Program-made: the position numbers and the translations under genes
Notes under the pieces: model-generated
Told to the model about the DNA's origin: nothing
The model's input: only the letters and a program-made list of their open reading frames with translations
Database searches by the model: none
Shown: positions 41,188-48,416 of the stretch, piece after piece
Layout of the letters: every line of letters begins with the position of its first letter
Numbering within the stretch: position 1 is the stretch's first letter
Source: Streptomyces sp. NL15-2K
GTDB taxonomy: Bacteria; Actinomycetota; Actinomycetes; Streptomycetales; Streptomycetaceae
Assembly (NCBI RefSeq): GCF_030551255.1
Contig: NZ_CP130630.1
Coordinates: forward strand, 10,353,001 to 10,417,000
Direction of reading: 5' to 3'
DNA: 64,000 nt

Positions 41188-41718
41188 TCAGCCCACGAGG
41201 TTCCTGGCGTACCGAACTTCGGGGACGGCGACCCCGTCCACCTCGAAGGGCTCCTCGGTGCCGTCGGCGCGGAATCCCGCCCGCTCGTAGAACCGGCGGG
41301 CACGGATGTTGCGCTCCACGACCCAGAGGAACACCCGCTCGTGTCCCGCGTCGCTGCATCGCCGTAGCGACTCCTGAAGAAGCGCCTGCCCGATGCCGCC
41401 GCCGTACCGCCCCGGGTCCACGTAGATCGCGTACAACTCGGCGTCGGGGGTGCACACTTCGCCGCTCCGGTACGGGCCGTGGCACACCCAGCCGACGATG
41501 TCCCCGTCCTGCTCGGCGACGAGGTTCACCACGCTGCCGTCTCCCGCGATGAAGCGGGCGCGGTGCTGCGCGGCGTCCTCGGTCACGCTGAGCGCGTCGA
41601 GGTACGACTGCGGCATGAGGCCCGCGTACGCGCTCTGCCAGCCGCGGACGCGGATCTCGGCCACCCGCTCGCAGTCGGCGAGAGTCATCTCCCGCACCCC
41701 CACCCGCGTGACCGTCAC
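41188..41718 (-). CDS. GNAT-family N-acetyltransferase
   Basis: 176 residues. The acetyl-CoA-binding motif is LYAIYVDPGRYGGGIGQALLQESLRRCSDAGHERVFLWVVERNIRARRFYERAGFRADG (about 91-150), with the Q/R-x-x-G-x-G/A form RYGGGIG. The N-terminal part contains VREMTLADCERVAEIRVRGWQSAYAGLMPQSYLD, common in actinobacterial members. GTG start overlapping the RidA stop by four bases. Substrate unknown. Confidence 0.88.
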   Translation of the reverse strand: MTVTRVGVREMTLADCERVAEIRVRGWQSAYAGLMPQSYLDALSVTEDAAQHRARFIAGDGSVVNLVAEQDGDIVGWVCHGPYRSGEVCTPDAELYAIYVDPGRYGGGIGQALLQESLRRCSDAGHERVFLWVVERNIRARRFYERAGFRADGTEEPFEVDGVAVPEVRYARNLVG

Positions 41719-42113
41719 GTGCCCACCACCGCGAACGCCTCGATCTCCATCAGGAATTCGGGCCGGACCAGCGAGGACACCTGCACCGCCGAGGCGGCCG
41801 GCAGGCGGTCGTCGGGTATGTGGACGGCGCGGGCCGCGCGGATCGCGGGCATGTGGGCCATGTCCGTGACGAAGAAGGTGAATTTGACGACGTCGTCGAA
41901 GGTGGCGCCCGCGGCGGCCAGGCAGCGGCGGAGGTTCTCGAATACCTGGCGGGCCTGGGCCGCGGGGTCGCCCTCGCCGACCGGCTTGCCGTCCTCGTCC
42001 AGGGCGAGCTGGCCGGAGACGGCCACGAAACGGCCTGTGCCCAGGACGACGTGGCTGTACTGGGTGGCGGGGGCGACTCCGTCGGGGGCGGCGATCCTCG
42101 TCAGTTCACTCAT
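41715..42113 (-). CDS. RidA-family protein
   Basis: 132 residues of the YjgF/YER057c/UK114 family: VLGTGRFVAVSGQLALDEDGKPVGEGDPAAQARQVFENLRRCLAAAGATFDDVVKFTFFVTDMAHMPAIRAAR, then LPAASAVQVSSLVRPEFLMEIEAFAVV. The conserved Arg (VRPEF) and Glu (MEIEA) that bind the substrate carboxylate are present. Canonical members hydrolyse reactive enamines/imines. ATG 42113 is preferred over 42131. Coupled to the acetyltransferase gene downstream. Confidence 0.88.
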   Translation of the reverse strand: MSELTRIAAPDGVAPATQYSHVVLGTGRFVAVSGQLALDEDGKPVGEGDPAAQARQVFENLRRCLAAAGATFDDVVKFTFFVTDMAHMPAIRAARAVHIPDDRLPAASAVQVSSLVRPEFLMEIEAFAVVGT

Positions 42114-42181
42114 GCGTCCATGGTGGACCATGACACTGACAGCGCCCGACGGAACGCCCCCGACGGATCGTCAGGCGGTGC

Positions 42182-43759
42182 TCAGCCGCGGAAGCCGATC
42201 AGCCCGTGCAGCGTCGAGCCACGCGACGACGTCGACGCGGCCTTGGAGTTCAGCGGCTCGGGATCGGGCAGCGCCTGGCACACCGCGTCGGCCTCGCCGG
42301 AGCCGCGCGGCACCGAGCCGTCGGTCAGGTACGCCGCCAGGTACTTGTCCAGGCAGGTGTTCCCGCTCAGTGAGATGCCGTGGTTCCCGCCGCCCTGCTC
42401 GACCACCAGACTGGAGCGGGCGAGCAGCCGGTGGACCGTGGTGCCGCCCTGGTACGGGGTGGCCGCGTCGTCCGTCGCCTGGAAGAGCAGCACCGGCGGC
42501 AGCTCGCCGTTGGCGACGTTCACCGGGTGCAGCGGCCCAGTCGGCCAGAACGCGCACGGCGCGTTGTACCAGGCGTTGTTCCAGGTCATGAACGGCGCCT
42601 TCTCGTACACCGTCCAGTTGTCCTTGCGCCACTGGTTCCAGTCGCGCGGCCAGGAGGCGTCCCGGCACTGCACCGAGGTGTAGATGCTGTAGCTGTTGTC
42701 GCCCGCGGCGTCGACGGCGGCGAAGTTCTCGTACGCCTCGACCAGCGGGTCGGCGTTCTTGTCGTTCACGTACGCGGCGAAGGCCTCGGCGAGGTAGGGC
42801 CAGTAGCCGTTGTAGTAGCCGCCGGGGAGGAAGGTGTCCTCCAGCTCGGAGGCGCCCACCTGGCCGCCGGCCGGCTTCTTGGCGAGGGCCGCGCGCATCG
42901 CGTACCACTTGGCCTCGATCTTCTCCGGATCGGTGCCGAGCCTGTAGGTGGCGTCGTGCTTCGCGATCCACGCCATCAGGGCCCGATGGCGGTCGTCGAA
43001 GGCGTAGTCCTGGGCGAGGTTGTCGTCGTACCAGACGCCGGTCGGGTCGACGACGGAGTCCAGGACCAGGCGCCGCACCCGGTGCGGGTAGAGCTTGCCG
43101 TAGACCGCGCCGAGGTAGGTGCCGTACGAGTAACCGAAGTAGTTGATCCGCTGGGCGCCCAGGGCCCCGCGGATCGAGTCCATGTCCTTCGCGGCGCTGA
43201 TCGTGTTGATGTACGGCAGCACGCTCGCGTACTTCTTGCCGCAGGCGGCGGCGAAGGACTTGGCGCGGGAGAGGTTGGCCTTCTCGATGGCGGGGGTGCT
43301 CGGTACGGAGTCCGGGCGCACCGGGTTGAAGTAGCCCGGCTCGCAGTTGAGCGCGGGCTTGCTCGCGCCCACCCCGCGCGGGTCGAAGCCGATCACGTCG
43401 TACTGGGCGGCGACCGCCTTGGGCAGTGAGGACGCGACATATCCGGCGAGCGTCAGACCGCTGCCCCCGGGGCCGCCGGGATTGACCAGCAGCGGGCCCT
43501 GGTACTTCGCCGCGGTGTGCGGGACGCGGGACAGTGCGAGCGTGATCTGCCGCCCATACGGATTCGCGTAGTCGAGCGGCACCTTGAGGGACGCGCACTG
43601 GAGAGTCGGATAGTCGGTGGTGCCGCATTTCTTCCAGGTGAGCTTCGCGGCTCGAGCGGTTTCCGCGGCGCGGGGAGCGCTCGCCTCGGCGGGCAGGGCC
43701 GTGACGGTCCCGGCCACGACGACGGCGGCACCGCACAGCGCGGCTGTGCGTCTTCGCAT
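42182..43759 (-). CDS. Secreted tripeptidyl aminopeptidase (alpha/beta hydrolase, TAP family)
   Basis: 525 residues. A signal peptide (MRRRTAALCGAAVVVAGTVTALPAEA) is followed by an S33-type hydrolase: oxyanion segment LLVNPGGPGGSG, DVIGFDPRGVGAS, nucleophile elbow NYFGYSYGTYLGAVYGKLYPH, and the C-terminal TAP domain with Asp in LLFQATDDAATPYQGG and His in EQGGGNHGIS. It removes N-terminal tripeptides from extracellular proteins. The 5' leader carries a perfect 9-bp dyad. Confidence 0.9.
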   Translation of the reverse strand: MRRRTAALCGAAVVVAGTVTALPAEASAPRAAETARAAKLTWKKCGTTDYPTLQCASLKVPLDYANPYGRQITLALSRVPHTAAKYQGPLLVNPGGPGGSGLTLAGYVASSLPKAVAAQYDVIGFDPRGVGASKPALNCEPGYFNPVRPDSVPSTPAIEKANLSRAKSFAAACGKKYASVLPYINTISAAKDMDSIRGALGAQRINYFGYSYGTYLGAVYGKLYPHRVRRLVLDSVVDPTGVWYDDNLAQDYAFDDRHRALMAWIAKHDATYRLGTDPEKIEAKWYAMRAALAKKPAGGQVGASELEDTFLPGGYYNGYWPYLAEAFAAYVNDKNADPLVEAYENFAAVDAAGDNSYSIYTSVQCRDASWPRDWNQWRKDNWTVYEKAPFMTWNNAWYNAPCAFWPTGPLHPVNVANGELPPVLLFQATDDAATPYQGGTTVHRLLARSSLVVEQGGGNHGISLSGNTCLDKYLAAYLTDGSVPRGSGEADAVCQALPDPEPLNSKAASTSSRGSTLHGLIGFRG

Positions 43760-43786
43760 GGGGTCCTCCCAGGACGGAGGGGTTTC

Positions 43787-43807
43787 GGACCGTGAGGGTC
43801 ACGGTCC
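43787..43807. promoter_or_regulatory. Perfect dyad in the TAP leader/promoter region
   Basis: GGACCGTGA (43787-43795) and TCACGGTCC (43799-43807) separated by GGG: a 9-bp perfect inverted repeat starting 28 bases upstream of the protease ATG. Either an operator or a leader hairpin close to the ribosome-binding site. Confidence 0.45.
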
Positions 43808-43895
43808 ACGCCGCATCGTCCCGGAAAGCACGCTCGGAAGAACGCGTTCTGGCAATACTTGACCCAATCGGGTCGCGGGATGCGCTCGAATGATC

Positions 43896-44933
43896 TCAGA
43901 GAAGCGTAAGTTGGACCGGTTCGGTCAGGTTCGGATCAACTGGCTCCGGTTCCCGGATGCGCCGCGGCATCCCCCCGCGCGCCGGACCGATGCCGTACTC
44001 CTCGGCGAGCTCGTGGACCTGACGGGTGATCCGGCGCTGGTACCACTTCGGGGCGTAGGCGCCGTCCGCGTACAGCCGCTCGTACCGGCGCACCAGATGC
44101 GGGTGCTCCCGGGTCAGCCAGGCCATGAACCACTCCCGGGCCCCGGGGCGCAGATGCAGCACCAGGGGAGTGACCGACGTGGCCCCGGAGGCGGCGATGG
44201 CCCGTACGGTGGCCCGCAGTTGAGCCGGGTGGTCGCTGAGGAACGGGATGACCGGCGCCATCAGGACACCGCACCCGATGCCGTGCTCGCCGAGGGTCCG
44301 TACGACCTCCAGGCGCCGCTCCGGCGCCGGCGTGCCCGGCTCGACCGTGCGCCACAGGTCGGGATCGGTGAAGCCGACCGAGACCGAGATGCCGACGTCC
44401 GTGACCTCCGCCGCCTGCGTCAGCAGGTCCAGGTCGCGCAGGATCAGTGTGCCCTTCGTCAGGATCGAGAAGGGATTGGCGTGGTCGCGCAGGGCGGAGA
44501 GGATGCCCGGCATCAGGCGGTAGCGGCCCTCGGCGCGCTGGTAGCAGTCGACGTTCGTGCCCATCGCGATGTGCTCGCCCTGCCAGCGGCGCGAGGAGAG
44601 CTGGCGGCGCAGCAGCTCCGGGGCGTTCACCTTGACCACGATCTGGGAGTCGAAGTCCAGGCCCGTGTCGAGATCCAGGTAGCTGTGCGTCTTGCGGGCG
44701 AAGCAGTACACGCACGCGTGCGAGCAGCCCCGATAGGGGTTGACCGTCCACTCGAACGGCATGCGCGAGGCACCCGGCACCCGGTTGAGGATCGACCGGG
44801 CCCGCACCTCATGGAAGGTGATGCCCCGGAACTCGGGCATGTCGAAGGTACGGGTGGTCACCGCGTCCGCGCCGAACAGCGCGGCGTCGGCCCGGCTGTG
44901 TTCGCCGGACTCAGTGAGGTTCTCCCAGCGCAT
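43896..44933 (-). CDS. Rv2578c-family radical SAM protein (SPL-like)
   Basis: 345 residues. The [4Fe-4S]/SAM motif is RGCSHACVYCFARKTHSYLDLD (CxxxCxxC, about residues 53-74). It resembles the spore-photoproduct-lyase-like Rv2578c proteins (VNPYRGCSHACVYC, GTNVDCYQRAEGRYRLMPGIL, KGTLILRDLDLL). The C-terminus contains a helix ending in RQVHELAEEYGIGPARGG. ATG 44933 has AGGAGGC upstream. A LexA-like box lies 33 bases before it, consistent with DNA-damage control; the substrate is not known. Confidence 0.85.
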   Translation of the reverse strand: MRWENLTESGEHSRADAALFGADAVTTRTFDMPEFRGITFHEVRARSILNRVPGASRMPFEWTVNPYRGCSHACVYCFARKTHSYLDLDTGLDFDSQIVVKVNAPELLRRQLSSRRWQGEHIAMGTNVDCYQRAEGRYRLMPGILSALRDHANPFSILTKGTLILRDLDLLTQAAEVTDVGISVSVGFTDPDLWRTVEPGTPAPERRLEVVRTLGEHGIGCGVLMAPVIPFLSDHPAQLRATVRAIAASGATSVTPLVLHLRPGAREWFMAWLTREHPHLVRRYERLYADGAYAPKWYQRRITRQVHELAEEYGIGPARGGMPRRIREPEPVDPNLTEPVQLTLL

Positions 44934-44965
44934 GAGGCCTCCTCGGTAGCACTGCGCACAGAATA

Positions 44966-44977
44966 GAACACTTGTTC
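44966..44977. promoter_or_regulatory. LexA-like SOS box upstream of the radical SAM gene
   Basis: GAACACTTGTTC matches the actinobacterial LexA core GAAC-N4-GTTC, though the flanking TCG...CGA bases are only partly kept (TA before, CC after). It is 33 bases upstream of the leftward radical SAM ATG and 126 bases before the rightward SRPBCC gene. Confidence 0.65.
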
Positions 44978-45102
44978 CCTTGATCGTGCGACCCGTCTTT
45001 TCGATCGCTGTGCGATCACTTCCGGCACCCCGATTTGGGCGGCCGGGGAGCGGGGTGGTTGGCTTGCCCCAACCCCGAGAACTCAGGTCCTGGAGGAAGT
45101 CA

Positions 45103-45546
45103 ATGGCGCAGGTCGAGGCCACTACGGAGCGGATCGTCGCGGCGGACGCGGAGAAGGTGTTCGACGCCCTCGCCGACTACAGCGGCACGCGCGCGAAGCT
45201 GCTGCCCGAGCACTTCAGCGAGTACGAGGTGCGCGAGGGCGGCGACGGCGAGGGCACCCTCGTCCACTGGAAGCTCCAGGCCACCAGCAAGCGCATTCGC
45301 GACTGCCTCCTGGAGGTCAGCGAGCCCACCGACGGCGAGCTCGTCGAGAAGGACCGCAACTCCTCGATGGTCACCACCTGGCGGGTCACCCCGGCCGGCG
45401 AGGGCAAGTCCCGTGTCGTCGTCACCACCACCTGGCAGGGCGCCGGCGGTATCGGCGGCTTCTTCGAGAAGACCTTCGCGCCCAAGGGCCTGGGGCGGAT
45501 CTACGACGCCGTGCTCGCCAAGCTCGCCGCCGAGGTCGAGCAGTAG
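45103..45546 (+). CDS. SRPBCC-family protein
   Basis: 147 residues with the START/polyketide-cyclase-like layout: VEATTERIVAADAEKVFDALADYSGTRAKLLPEHFSEYEVREGGDGEGTLVHWKL, central strands, and the C-terminal helix GIGGFFEKTFAPKGLGRIYDAVLAKLAAEVEQ. Such proteins bind hydrophobic ligands; function unknown here. ATG 45103 follows TGGAGGAAG. Divergent from the radical SAM gene. Confidence 0.85.
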   Translation: MAQVEATTERIVAADAEKVFDALADYSGTRAKLLPEHFSEYEVREGGDGEGTLVHWKLQATSKRIRDCLLEVSEPTDGELVEKDRNSSMVTTWRVTPAGEGKSRVVVTTTWQGAGGIGGFFEKTFAPKGLGRIYDAVLAKLAAEVEQ

Positions 45547-45698
45547 CCCCAACGGGCCATTCTTGACGGCGCGTTGGCCACCTCACCGGTTCGAGTGGAA
45601 CTGTTCGCCGCCCCTCGGCGCGCCGTAACTCGTCGCGCTTGCACGCAGTTGTCGCTTTACGCGGGAATTGTGCGGCAGCGCGACGAGGGGAGCGATAC

Positions 45699-48101
45699 GT
45701 GGGCGGGGTCACTCTGGTACAGGACGAACCGGCCGCGGCACCCCCGCGCAACGCCGCACCGCCGCCGGACCCGAGCGCCGAACTGAGCCCGCGCCGGGTG
45801 CGGTTGGTCTTCTTCGGGCTGATGCTCGCGCTGCTGCTGGCGGCGCTGGAGCAGATGATCGTCGCCACCGCGCTGCCGAAGATCGTCGGCGAGCTGCACG
45901 GCCTGGACAAGATGTCCTGGGCGATCACCGCCTACCTCCTCACGGCCACGGTCGGACTGCCGATCTACGGCAAGCTCGGCGACCTCTACGGCCGCAAGGG
46001 CGTCTTCCAGTTCGCCATCGTCGTCTTCGTCGTCGGATCCGCCCTCGCGGGCCGGGCCGGGACCATGGACCAGCTGATCGCCTACCGCGCGGTGCAGGGC
46101 GTCGGCGCGGGCGGCCTGATGATCGGCGTGCAGGCGATCATCGCGGACATCGTGCCGCCCCGGGAACGCGGCCGGTTCATGGGCCTCATCGGCGCCGCGT
46201 TCGGCCTCGCCTCGGTCGCCGGACCCCTGCTCGGCGGCTACTTCACCGACGAGCTGTCCTGGCGGTGGTGCTTCTACATCAACGTGCCCTTCGGCCTGAT
46301 CACCCTGGCCGTCGTCACCGTCGTACTGAAGCTGCCGAAGCCGACGGCGAAGCCCCGGCTCGACCTCCTCGGCGCGCTGCTGCTCGCCGCGGCCTCCACC
46401 TGCCTGGTACTGCTGACCAGCTGGGGCGGCACCGAGTACGCCTGGGACTCGCGGGTCGTCCTCGGCCTCGGCGCGGGCGCGCTGGCCGCCACCGTCCTGT
46501 TCCTCGTCGCCGAGCACTTCGCGGCCGAACCCCTCATCCCGCTCCGGCTGTTCAGGGACTCCGTCTTCAACGTCACCGGCCTGGTGGGCCTCGTGATCGG
46601 CGTCGCCCTGTTCGGCGCCGCCAGCTATCTGCCGACCTTCCTGCAGATGGTCGACGGGGCCTCCGCCACCGAGTCGGGCCTGCTGATGCTGCCGATGATG
46701 GCCGGCATCGTCGGCGCCTCGATCGTCTCGGGCCACCTCATCAGCCACACCGGCCGCTACAAGATCCATCCGATCCTCGGCAGCGCCCTCTCCGCCGTCG
46801 GCATGTGGCTGCTGTCCCGCCTCGACGCCGACACGCCCCGACTGCACTACAGCATCTGGATGGCCGTCCTCGGCGCCGGCATCGGCATGGTGATGCCGGT
46901 CCTCATCCTCGCCGTACAGAACTCCGTGCGCCCCGCCGACCTCGGCACCGCCACCAGCGCCAACAACTACTTCCGGCAGATCGGCGGCAGCGTCGGCGCC
47001 GCGATCTTCGGCACCCTCTTCGCCGACCGGCTCGCCGACGCCCTGCACGAACGCCTTCCGGCGCGCGCGGGCGCACAGCTTCCCGACCCCGAGTCCATTA
47101 CCCCGCAGCTCGTCCACGCGCTGCCCCCGGCGCTGCGCGACGGCTACATCCGGGCATACGCTGACGCCATGCCGAGGATCTTCCTCTACCTCGTGCCGGT
47201 CCTCGTCCTCGGCCTGCTCATCGCCTTCTTCCTCAAGGAGAAACCTCTGGTGAACGCCGCGGGGTCGGACAACGCCCCCGCCGCCGAGCCGGAGACCGCG
47301 CAGGTGAACGCCCCCCTTCCGCGAGCTCGTTCGTCGTACGCGGCGGCAATCCCCGTCCGCGGCACGGTGCTGCGCCCCGACGGGACCGTCGTGCCCCGCG
47401 CGGCACTGACCCTGATCGACGTCACGGGACAGCAGATCGGGCGGGGCGGGAGCGGCGAGGACGGGCGGTACACGCTGGCCACGCCGGGCTCGGGAGCGTA
47501 CGTCCTGATCGCCGCGGCGGGCGGCCACCAGCCGCAGGCGGTCTCCGTGACCGTCGGGGAACGGTCCGTCGAGCTGGACGTGGTCCTCGGGGGCGCCGGC
47601 CGCCTCGCCGGGACCGTGCTCACCGCGGACGGCACCCCGGTGCGCGACGCCACCGTCACGCTCACCAATGTGCACGGCGAGGTCGTGGCCACCACCCGCA
47701 GCGGCCCCGACGGCGGCTACGTCATCACCGAGGTGGTGGCCGGCGAGTACACCCTCGCCGCCGGCGCGCACGCGTTCCGCCCGGCCGCGCTGCCCGTGAC
47801 CGTCCAGGCCTCCCGGGAAACCCGCCGGGACATCGAACTCGCGGGCGGCGCCCTGCTGCTCGGCACCGTGCGGGCCGGCGGCGGACGGCCCGTCGAGGAG
47901 GCGCGGGTGACCCTGCTGGACGTGGCGGGGAACGTCGTGGACACCCTGACCACCGGCCCGGACGGAACCTTCCGGTTCGTCGACCTGGCCTCCGGCGAGT
48001 ACACGGTCATCGCGGTCGGCTACCCTCCGGTCGCCACCGTGCTCCAAGTGGCGGGCGGCGGACACACGGAACGGGACCTCCAGCTCGGACACGAGGACTG
48101 A
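45699..48101 (+). CDS. MFS (EmrB/DHA2-type) efflux transporter with three C-terminal carboxypeptidase-regulatory-like repeats
   Basis: 800 residues. Residues 30-530 form a 14-helix DHA2 drug:proton antiporter: [29 protein letters not shown], motif [17 protein letters not shown], and motif C-like [20 protein letters not shown]. After the last helix ([23 protein letters not shown]) come three beta-sandwich repeats of about 80 residues, each with G-x-V-x-x-x-D/G-G-x-P/V-V and a DG-Y/F-x-x-x-x-x-x-G-Y segment ([38 protein letters not shown]). GTG 45699 is chosen for its GAGGGG site. The tail probably interacts with partners or envelope material. Confidence 0.88.
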   Translation: MGGVTLVQDEPAAAPPRNAAPPPDPSAELSPRRVRLVFFGLMLALLLAALEQMIVATALPKIVGELHGLDKMSWAITAYLLTATVGLPIYGKLGDLYGRKGVFQFAIVVFVVGSALAGRAGTMDQLIAYRAVQGVGAGGLMIGVQAIIADIVPPRERGRFMGLIGAAFGLASVAGPLLGGYFTDELSWRWCFYINVPFGLITLAVVTVVLKLPKPTAKPRLDLLGALLLAAASTCLVLLTSWGGTEYAWDSRVVLGLGAGALAATVLFLVAEHFAAEPLIPLRLFRDSVFNVTGLVGLVIGVALFGAASYLPTFLQMVDGASATESGLLMLPMMAGIVGASIVSGHLISHTGRYKIHPILGSALSAVGMWLLSRLDADTPRLHYSIWMAVLGAGIGMVMPVLILAVQNSVRPADLGTATSANNYFRQIGGSVGAAIFGTLFADRLADALHERLPARAGAQLPDPESITPQLVHALPPALRDGYIRAYADAMPRIFLYLVPVLVLGLLIAFFLKEKPLVNAAGSDNAPAAEPETAQVNAPLPRARSSYAAAIPVRGTVLRPDGTVVPRAALTLIDVTGQQIGRGGSGEDGRYTLATPGSGAYVLIAAAGGHQPQAVSVTVGERSVELDVVLGGAGRLAGTVLTADGTPVRDATVTLTNVHGEVVATTRSGPDGGYVITEVVAGEYTLAAGAHAFRPAALPVTVQASRETRRDIELAGGALLLGTVRAGGGRPVEEARVTLLDVAGNVVDTLTTGPDGTFRFVDLASGEYTVIAVGYPPVATVLQVAGGGHTERDLQLGHED

Positions 48102-48416
48102 GACGCCCCGGCGTCCGCGCGCGACGCGATGTCCCTGGGGGTGGGACGGGCAGGGGCGGCCACTGGCGCGTCCCGCCCACACGCGCCCCGCGTCCCGCCC
48201 ACACGCGCCCCGCGTCCCGCCCACACGCGTCCCGCCCACACGCCCCCGCGCCCAGTCGCGCGCACAAGCGCCGGCGCGCGCCGCGGGTGAGTTCGTGCGC
48301 CGGTGCGATCCGCTGAAGCCAATTGCCCTGTTGCCGCACATCGCGACCGACCCGCGCCGTACCGTGGTGACGGCGGCACAGATCTTGCGGAGCCGTGGGG
48401 AGAGAGGGCCTGGGTC
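48102..48416. other. Intergenic region with minisatellite
   Basis: No gene. Its middle part (48168-48250) is a tandem repeat; the promoter of the SpoIIE gene should lie at about 48300-48400 (GGGAGAGAGG near 48398 acts as ribosome-binding site). Confidence 0.5.
48168..48250. repeat. 22-bp minisatellite
   Basis: Units of GCGTCCCGCCCACACGCGCCCC occur at 48168-48189 and 48190-48211, then shortened units (GCGTCCCGCCCACAC) at 48212 and 48227. Almost no A or T outside the ACAC step, no dyad and no coding periodicity. Confidence 0.85.

Noticed and set aside
48168..48250. CRISPR-like array
   Set aside because: Units are directly abutting 22-bp repeats without unique spacers, and no cas genes are nearby. 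The same reasoning excludes the 18-bp repeats at 50959 and the 122-bp duplication at 22809.
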